64,000 nucleotides of DNA from positions 868,001 through 932,000 of the forward strand of contig NC_052477.1 of NCBI RefSeq assembly GCF_009730915.1. The letters are read 5' to 3'. The notes beneath the pieces were generated by a model that saw nothing but the letters and a program-made list of their open reading frames with translations, had not been told where the DNA came from and did not search any database. Shown one piece after another: positions 57,736-64,000 of this stretch; the first letter of the stretch is position 1, and each line of letters starts with the position of its first letter. The stretch comes from Dioscorea cayenensis subsp. rotundata (taxonomy: Eukaryota; Streptophyta; Magnoliopsida; Dioscoreales; Dioscoreaceae). A program made the position numbers and the translations under genes.

Positions 57736-59090
57736 GCAGCCGATGTCCATGACAAAGGGGGGTCGTCACAAGTGGGTTAAATTTTGTTTTTGAAGAACAT
57801 GTCCTGTATATCTCAATATCAATTTTTGTTTTTGAGTGTAAACTCGGACAAATTCAATTCATTGTTTTTGTTTTCGAAGAACATGACTTGTATATGTAAA
57901 TGTAAATTTTGTTTGTTTTGAATTGTAAAGCAGGTTAAATTCCATTCAGTTTCATTTCATTGTTTAATTTACGTTCTAATTGTGTACATTTCACTTTCAT
58001 TGTTTAAATATACTATATATCGTTTAAACATCAGATTGAAATATTTCAACTTACAGTGTATCCGTTTAAAATAACAATGTCTCTGTTTAAATACATTCAA
58101 TTCGGGTTAAAGAGTAAGAGTTTAAATATGGAAAGTTGCCCATCAATACACAATGTTTCCCTGTCATCGTCGGCTTATTTACAATGCCTAGTCGGCGACA
58201 GTTTCATTGCAAGATCGTCGATTGTGACCGGATCCATGGCAGCGGCTGCAATATAACGCTTGAAGACCAAAAAGTGCATAGAGGTTAGACTAGACGTGAT
58301 GTGATTGGGCGGTATTTTTCCCTCCATCAGAAGGGCAAAAAAGGAAAAATATATGCCACTGTCGCGATGAAGACGTATTGTCATCGCTCGACATGAGTAT
58401 CTGTTTAACAGTCAATTTTTTATGTTTAAACAGATACACATAGTGTTTAACATAACGATTACCGGTTTAAATAAAGTCTGCATCATGTAAATAATACGTA
58501 AAACGTTTAAATATAGTGACTTAACTGTTTAAAATATATGTTATTGTTTAAATTGAATGCTTTCACTGACATCGCGTTGAAGATGGGTACCTCCTACGTC
58601 ACTGTTTAAACATCTTTACGTATTTTCTTAAACACCGTTGTCATTGTTTAAAGAGTAACTTGAGTATTGTTTAACTTTTTCTATTGTTTACAATGACGTT
58701 CTTTTGTTTCCCACATTGTTTTTACTAGGTCTCTGTTTAAATTTCAGAAGTTCACATTCAAATAAAACATTCGTTTACAACATTTACAAAACATTTACAA
58801 GGACTTTGGACACTCATGACTCGACCCTCGTATAACGAAACAAGTGTCTGTACATTCGAATGCTCACAGCGGTTGCATAACATGCGCATCAACTTGAACC
58901 TGCACAACATACAACATTAAAAAAAAGGTTAAACAAACACATTCATGAAAACGACTATTAATCAATGTGTCATGGTCGGACTTAAGGGAAGATACTGGTA
59001 GTTAAACACGTAAAGCGACATAGTTGTACAGCGATGTAATGTTCTTAAGCAGTAACAAAAAGTCTCAGTGATAAATATCAACCCCGTCTT

Positions 59091-59338
59091 AAAGGATGTT
59101 TCCCGACCTCCCTCCTCTGAGAATCATCCGCAATCACGCATCACGTGAAAACTTTCTTTTCTTACCCAAGTCGAAAAGCTCGCTTAATTGCTTCCCGTCA
59201 TCCATCACGGAGAATCCTCCGCGATTCGTGCGATTATGCGAGCATTTCGGCTTGGGCAAGAAAAGATAGTTTAACTTGTTGCGTGATTACGGCTGATTGA
59301 TTCTCAAGATAAGGAAGGAGGTTCACGAAACATCCTTT
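59091..59338. other. Long imperfect hairpin (arms of about 100 nt)
   Basis: The outer pair is AAAGGATGTTTCCCGACCTC with its near-complement at 59315-59338; the inner pair CTTTTCTTACCCAAGTCG matches the rc of 59241-59275 with few mismatches. The middle is a partly paired loop. Located inside the MULE. Confidence 0.8.
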
Positions 59339-59549
59339 CAGATAGAGTGGTTGTCCATGGGAAGAGGAGGAGGAGGAGGATGATGATGAGGACGACGACG
59401 AGTGGTTGTCCATGGGAAGGGTTCTTCCTGATTATTTATGGTGTGAAGTCCACAAGCAGGCTGACTCTTCATATCCGAGAAAAAAATCAAACGCACAGTG
59501 GACCGACATTGACTGATTACAACGAACGGGTGTTCGGATATTTATGTTA

Positions 59550-59591
59550 CCGTGCATAAGAATTAATGCCGTCATTAATTCTTATGCACGG
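59550..59591. other. Perfect 19-bp inverted repeat with 4-base loop
   Basis: CCGTGCATAAGAATTAATG at 59550-59568 is exactly complementary to 59573-59591. Confidence 0.95.
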
Positions 59592-59669
59592 GATACCATA
59601 ACCTTGCCACCTGCCAACAATTCAGATCAAACGAAAAAGATCACCGTTTTACTGCGAGACTTTGAGAAT

Positions 59670-59860
59670 TTAAACGTTAATATGAAAAGTTATACATGTA
59701 AAGATAATATTAAACGGAGATGACAAGTATTAAACGGATATGACAATTATTAAACATATTAGTAATATATTTAAACGGATAATAGCAAATAGTTAAACAT
59801 TATTTAAAATATACAAAAAGATAACAATAAACGAAATGAACTCGTTTTCAAACGGAGACG
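59670..59860 (-). repeat. Inverted-orientation TTAAAC array (20-22 bp phase)
   Basis: TTAAAC (rc of GTTTAA) ends at 59675, 59715, 59735, 59755, 59776, 59798 and 59853, continuing the phasing of the left arm but in the opposite direction. Confidence 0.8.
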
Positions 59861-60407
59861 ACAATCGCACATGCTCTGCCTCGACAATAAAATCGAATAC
59901 AGCTCATTTGAAGATGAAGTGCACTTGACCAATCCGATGGAAATCAACTTAATTTTCTGTTGGAGAAACCGATTTATATATTTCGGGTATGATAAACTTC
60001 ACCCAGACTACCACAAATGAGCTGCCATAATAAACTCCGACTGAATGGTCAAACTGATAGCAACGAAGAGATTCTCACCAGTACATGCAACCGGCGGAAT
60101 CGAAGTCGAACAACTCAAATGAGGAGAAATGAGGAGAACAACAAGATGTAATGCAACTCCTATACATTGTGTATCAGAAACCAAGCAGAAAGCCCTTGAA
60201 AAGGTTGAACATGATGATTTGACACTTTTCTTTCCCACCATTTTCAAGGCCAAAAATGGGATTTCACAACATGGACCCATTTGAAGTGAACGGTAGGGGG
60301 TAATAGGGAAGTTAAACACTAACGGAAGGGATGTCCGGGGTGTGTAAAAGTAGGAGGGGATTTTTGGGAAGTTTTGAAAATTATGAAGGGTGAACATTAA
60401 TTTTTCC

Positions 60408-60952
60408 TATATTTTTTGATATTTTTAAAATAAAAATTATAATTATTACTTTAAATTCTTGGGTTGTTTATTAATTTAACAAACATCACCGCCGCAATAA
60501 ACAAGTGATATTGTCCTTAAGTCTTATCTGGAAAGTCGTGAGTTCAACTTCTTTCACAAATAGTTTTAAAGTTATCGTTAGTTATTTTAGTTGTTGAATT
60601 TGAATTTAATAAAACTATTTTTTTTTTTATGTTTACCTATTTTGGAGATTTTATAAAAATAGAAGGGCCAAATCGAATAAAAGCATATAATTTATGAAAA
60701 ATGAAATTAAAAATATATATATATATAGGCTCTAAGCCCAAAAATGGGTTTTGAGCCCAAGCCCATTAAAATTGCAATCTCAATTTGAGTTTCTTGGGCC
60801 CAAATCAACATTATCTAAAAGCCCCCCTTAGTTTTCTAGTTATTTGTTATTTTGCAATTTAGCCCTTGAATCCCAAGTTTTCATTAGAATTAGACCCATC
60901 TTCACTTCCATATCGTTTTTTTCCCGGGAACGACGGCCGGAAAAACTCCGCC
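60408..60952. other. Invertase 5' flank
   Basis: AT-rich to 60730, then a unique-looking leader. At 60715-60830 there are ggctctaagcccaaaaatgg and cccattaaaattg words of unknown origin. No gene is seen. Confidence 0.4.
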
Positions 60953-63900
60953 ATGAAGCCATATCGCCGGCTCTTATCACATCTCTATAAGATTTCCTTA
61001 TTCTTCCCGGAATGCCCCCACCGCCGGTTCATCGCCGGCGCTGGTCACGATTGGCCCCGAACCATGGGCGTGCTCGGAATTCCCATTATACGTCCGGGCA
61101 GGGGCGTCCTGGGAACAACCATTCGCTGCTACTCCACCTCGGTGGAGACGATCGCCGGAGAGAAGCCCTTTGATCGTGCCTGCCTGCAGAGCATCTCCGT
61201 GAAGCCTCTCGTGCTCGATGGCGTGGATGCTGGAGCTTTGGAGGAGGAGGAGGAGAAGTGGGAGGATCTGGGAAGCGAGAAAGGAGGGAATTTGGAGGAT
61301 TTGGGTGTTGTGGAGGTGAAAGGGAGGGAGGAATCGGAGGTGGAGAAGGAGGCTTGGCGGCTGCTTAATCGGGCGGTGGTGAAGTATTGTGGTAGTCCGG
61401 TGGGCACCGTGGCGGCGGATGATCCGGCGATGGCGAACCAGATGCTTAATTATGATCAGGTGTTCATCAGGGATTTCGTGCCCTCTGCCCTTGCTTTTCT
61501 TCTCAAAGGAGAGGGCGAGATTGTTCGGAATTTTCTCCTCCACACCCTTCAATTGCAGGTAAAAATCTCAGCTTTTTTTTGGCTTTCCAATCGATTTCGT
61601 CTATTTTGTGCATTGAATTATGGATGTAGTTTAGAAATTTCGATTATATATCTCTTGATTTGCTATTTTGAAGCATTATATATTTTGGAAGGTTGTTTAG
61701 AAATTTGCGTATTGTTTATGAATTGAATTATGAATGTAGTTTAGAAATTTTGGTATGACATTCTCTTGATCAAGCGTTTATTCAACTCGCAACAAAATGA
61801 TATTTTTCGAAAGGCTAGTTTAAACAGTTCAGTAATTTAGAGAATTATGAGATGTTTGCATAGACGGCAACATGCTATCTAGAGAGTAAGCAAATCTATA
61901 CATAAGTTTTGTACATTTGATTTCTTGTCTGGTTGAATCGTTGTTATATTGATCACATACCTACGTATAACAAGCAGCAAGCATTCTCTTTTACAGTTTT
62001 GAATTTATAGTTGACTAAATACTTGCAAGGCTCTGAAGACCATATGCTGCACCCCTAGCAATGTTAGTGTATTTTCATCACTTTGACACAAAATAGAATA
62101 GAGAAAATTAAAACTTTCTCTTTTGTTGGATTGTGTTGTGTAACATTTGTGGAGTCAATACAACTTTCCTTTGGTACATGTATAAATTTGTTCTTTATTT
62201 TGCTCTTGGATTTGCCTTCCCATAGCTGTTGCAATCTTTCTTTGATTAAATCTAAGAGAGTTATCATTTTCATCTCTCGGGGATGACATGCTATTACACT
62301 TGACGCCATTTTTTGCTATTGTGTTCTGTGCTGCTATAATTGATGTGTTTACCCATTTATCCCCTCGATTTACACTTGTTGCTAAAGGACCATTCTTCCT
62401 GTCTGTGCAGAGCTGGGAGAAGACTGTAGATTGTTATAGCCCTGGACAAGGATTGATGCCAGCTAGTTTTAAAGTTAGAACTGTATCTTTGGATGGAAAC
62501 AATCAAGCGTTCGAGGAGGTTTTAGACCCTGATTTTGGTGAATCAGCAATTGGCCGTGTGGCTCCTGTTGATTCAGGTGAGCCAATGATGGGTGGTGATT
62601 CTTTATTTAATCGTTTTATCTTCTAGTCTGTGATAAGGAAGTATATATTAATTGCTAAGCCTTTTGATTCACATCTCATTTTTCTTATGATGCCAGGATT
62701 ATGGTGGATTATTTTACTGAGAGCTTACGGAAAGATTACAGGAGACTATGCTCTGCAAGAGAGAGTGGATGTACAAACAGGCATCAGATTGATCATGAAC
62801 TTATGTTTATCAGATGGTTTCGACATGTTTCCGTCTCTTCTTGTCACTGATGGTTCGTGTATGATAGACCGCCGAATGGGAATCCATGGGCACCCTCTTG
62901 AGATCCAAGTAAGTTTACTCTTCCAAATAATCACTTTACAAAAGTACAATGTTTTTGGTTGAGTTTTATTTATTTATTTTCTATTCCACAGGCTTTGTTT
63001 TATTCAGCTTTGCGTTGTGCCAGGGAATTGCTCTCTGGCAATGAAAGCTCAACAAATCTAGTCCGCGCCATTAATAACAGGCTCAGTGCTTTGTCTTTCC
63101 ACATCAGAGAGTATTACTGGGTGGATATGAAGAAAATTAATGAAATATATCGGTATAAAACTGAAGAATATTCACACGATGCTATTAACAAGTTCAATAT
63201 CTATCCCGATCAAATTCCTTCTTGGCTGATGGATTGGATTCCTGATCATGGCGGCTACCTTATTGGCAATCTGCAACCAGCTCACATGGATTTCAGGTTC
63301 TTCTCACTTGGAAATCTCTGGGCTATAGTCTCATCTTTAGCCACACCGAGACAAGCTGAGGGAATTCTTAATCTTATCGAGAACAGATGGGATGATCTTG
63401 TGGGTAACATGCCTCTCAAAATATGTTATCCGGCTTTAGAATATGAGGACTGGCGTATTATCACTGGCAGTGATCCTAAGAATACGTGAGTTATCTTGAT
63501 TTTTATCCACACATTAGAAGTGAAAATTTATCGGTTCTTTTTTTGTATCACAGCCCTTGGTCGTATCATAATGGAGGCTCTTGGCCTACACTGCTCTGGC
63601 AGGTGATTGATTGTTTGTTCATCTTCCATTCTCCGGGTTTGTTGTAAACTCTTGCATTTGACTGGTTTGTGCTTTTCTTGTTTCAGTTCACGTTGGCTTG
63701 CATTAAAATGGGCAGACCCGGGCTAGCAGAGAAAGCTATTGCTGTGGCAGAAGAGAGGCTTTCAAATGATAAATGGCCAGAGTACTATGATACAAGAACT
63801 GGAAGATTTATTGGCAAGCAATCCCGACTCTATCAGACATGGACCATTGCTGGGTTTCTGACTTCCAAGATGTTTTTAGAAAATCCGGAGATGACATCCA

Positions 63901-64000
63901 TCTTGACATGTGATGAAGACCTCAACCTGCTCGAAGGTTGTTTATGCGGACTTAGCAAGAACTCTCGTGTCAGGTGTTCCCGACTGGCCGCCAAATCACA
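60953..64000 (+). CDS. Neutral/alkaline invertase (GH100), mitochondrial-type; last codons off the edge
   Basis: Hydrolyses sucrose to glucose and fructose at neutral pH. Exons: 60953-61558, 62411-62576, 62697-62908, 62992-63485, 63554-63602, 63687->64000, all GT-AG and in phase, at least 613 residues. I chose the ATG at 60953 ([18 protein letters not shown]): basic and acid-free, so a likely mitochondrial (or dual) leader; an ATG at 61063 is an alternative. An acidic variable region ([16 protein letters not shown]) precedes the catalytic domain. Family signatures: [20 protein letters not shown] (Asp in IRDF is the acid/base), [60 protein letters not shown] and [20 protein letters not shown] followed by PWSYHNGG (nucleophile Glu in this segment). 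The frame ends [16 protein letters not shown] at the window edge, where the family usually has only about five more residues. Confidence 0.95.

Larger units (their letters stand above)
55550..58745 (+). repeat. GTTTAA motif phased at 20-21 bp, four blocks
   Basis: Core GTTTAA (commonly CyGTTTAAAyAT) starts at 56593, 56613, 56633, 56653, 56674, 56694, 56714, 56735 and 56757. The same spacing occurs at 58002, 58022, (58043), 58064, 58085, 58106; at 58403, 58424, 58445, 58465, (58487), 58505, 58527, 58546; and at 55552-55700. Bracketed positions are degenerate. The blocks alternate with the coding remnants. Confidence 0.85.
54825..60407. mobile_element. Decayed Ulp1-bearing Mutator-like element (MULE, 5.6 kb)
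   Basis: A 9-bp repeat TATATTTTT flanks it (54816-54824, 60408-60416; AT-rich, so only moderate evidence). The ends (GTGGAAATTGCC on the left, GGAAAAATTAATG rc on the right) lead into similar C-rich inverted arms with CCAAAAACCCCCTCC-like words. Inside, on the plus strand, are remnants of the plant-mobile/DUF1985-type domain (SLSFGPQDVALVLGPRCDGD at about 55990-56045; IVDYVDDLPDPWG; KWLMEDIPQ) and of a C48 Ulp1 protease end (KQGSVDCAPYVMRFIEQLLW, 57590-57660, with the catalytic Gln/Cys segment). A transposase was not recognised. Frames are broken many times. Confidence 0.75.

Noticed and set aside
55550-58745. CRISPR-like regular spacing
   Set aside because: The core is 6-8 bp, spacing is 20 bp and the genome is a plant; no long direct repeats with unique spacers.
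1-64000. tRNA or rRNA genes
   Set aside because: No cloverleaf with paired arms was recognised; B-box-like words occur only in SINE-like sequence.

Overview
The window is nuclear DNA from a flowering plant. It has AT-rich intergenic DNA, GT-AG introns, polyA-tailed LINEs, MULE and hAT elements, and plant-specific families (NB-LRR, DUF247, PPR, R2R3-MYB, ECHIDNA, GH100 invertase). A monocot such as a yam would fit, but the species cannot be fixed from the sequence. One 1000-N placeholder gap lies at 35491-36490.

Layout. (1) Positions 1-34000 are an immune-receptor cluster: three closely related CC-NB-LRR genes (NLR1 3784 to <1, minus; NLR2 18484-14672, minus; NLR3 30096-33844, plus) and two DUF247 genes (19761-21195 and 28418-29896, plus). 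A small gene encoding a peptide that ends in Cys-Cys-Cys-Phe occurs in two copies. The space between is packed with LINE pieces, hAT and Mutator-type elements, a SINE, a solo LTR and tandem duplications. All three NLRs and the first DUF247 gene have small frame breaks in this assembly; the second DUF247 gene is intact. (2) Positions 35000-44000 are an ordinary housekeeping block: plastid ribosomal protein S1 (5' end in the gap), the Golgi protein ECHIDNA, and a PPR protein on the opposite strand. (3) Positions 44000-54800 are gene-poor, AT-rich and microsatellite-rich, with one intact subgroup-20-like R2R3-MYB gene (51579-52576) and a G-box-dense, GC-rich island just behind it. (4) Positions 54825-60407 are a decayed MULE carrying plant-mobile-domain (DUF1985-like) and Ulp1-protease coding remnants. 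(5) Positions 60953-64000 are a neutral/alkaline invertase with a mitochondrial-type leader, running off the right edge a few codons before its expected end.

The most unusual structure is inside the MULE. The coding remnants are separated by non-coding blocks in which a GTTTAA core recurs every 20-21 bp, about two helical turns, more than 30 times. The motif appears in inverted orientation in the right arm, and two strong hairpins sit where the orientation flips. Other notable points are an in-frame 5 x 57-bp expansion inside the LRR of NLR1, loss of the Asp of the MHD motif in all three NLRs, and a DUF247 intergenic/promoter copy that has lost its gene.
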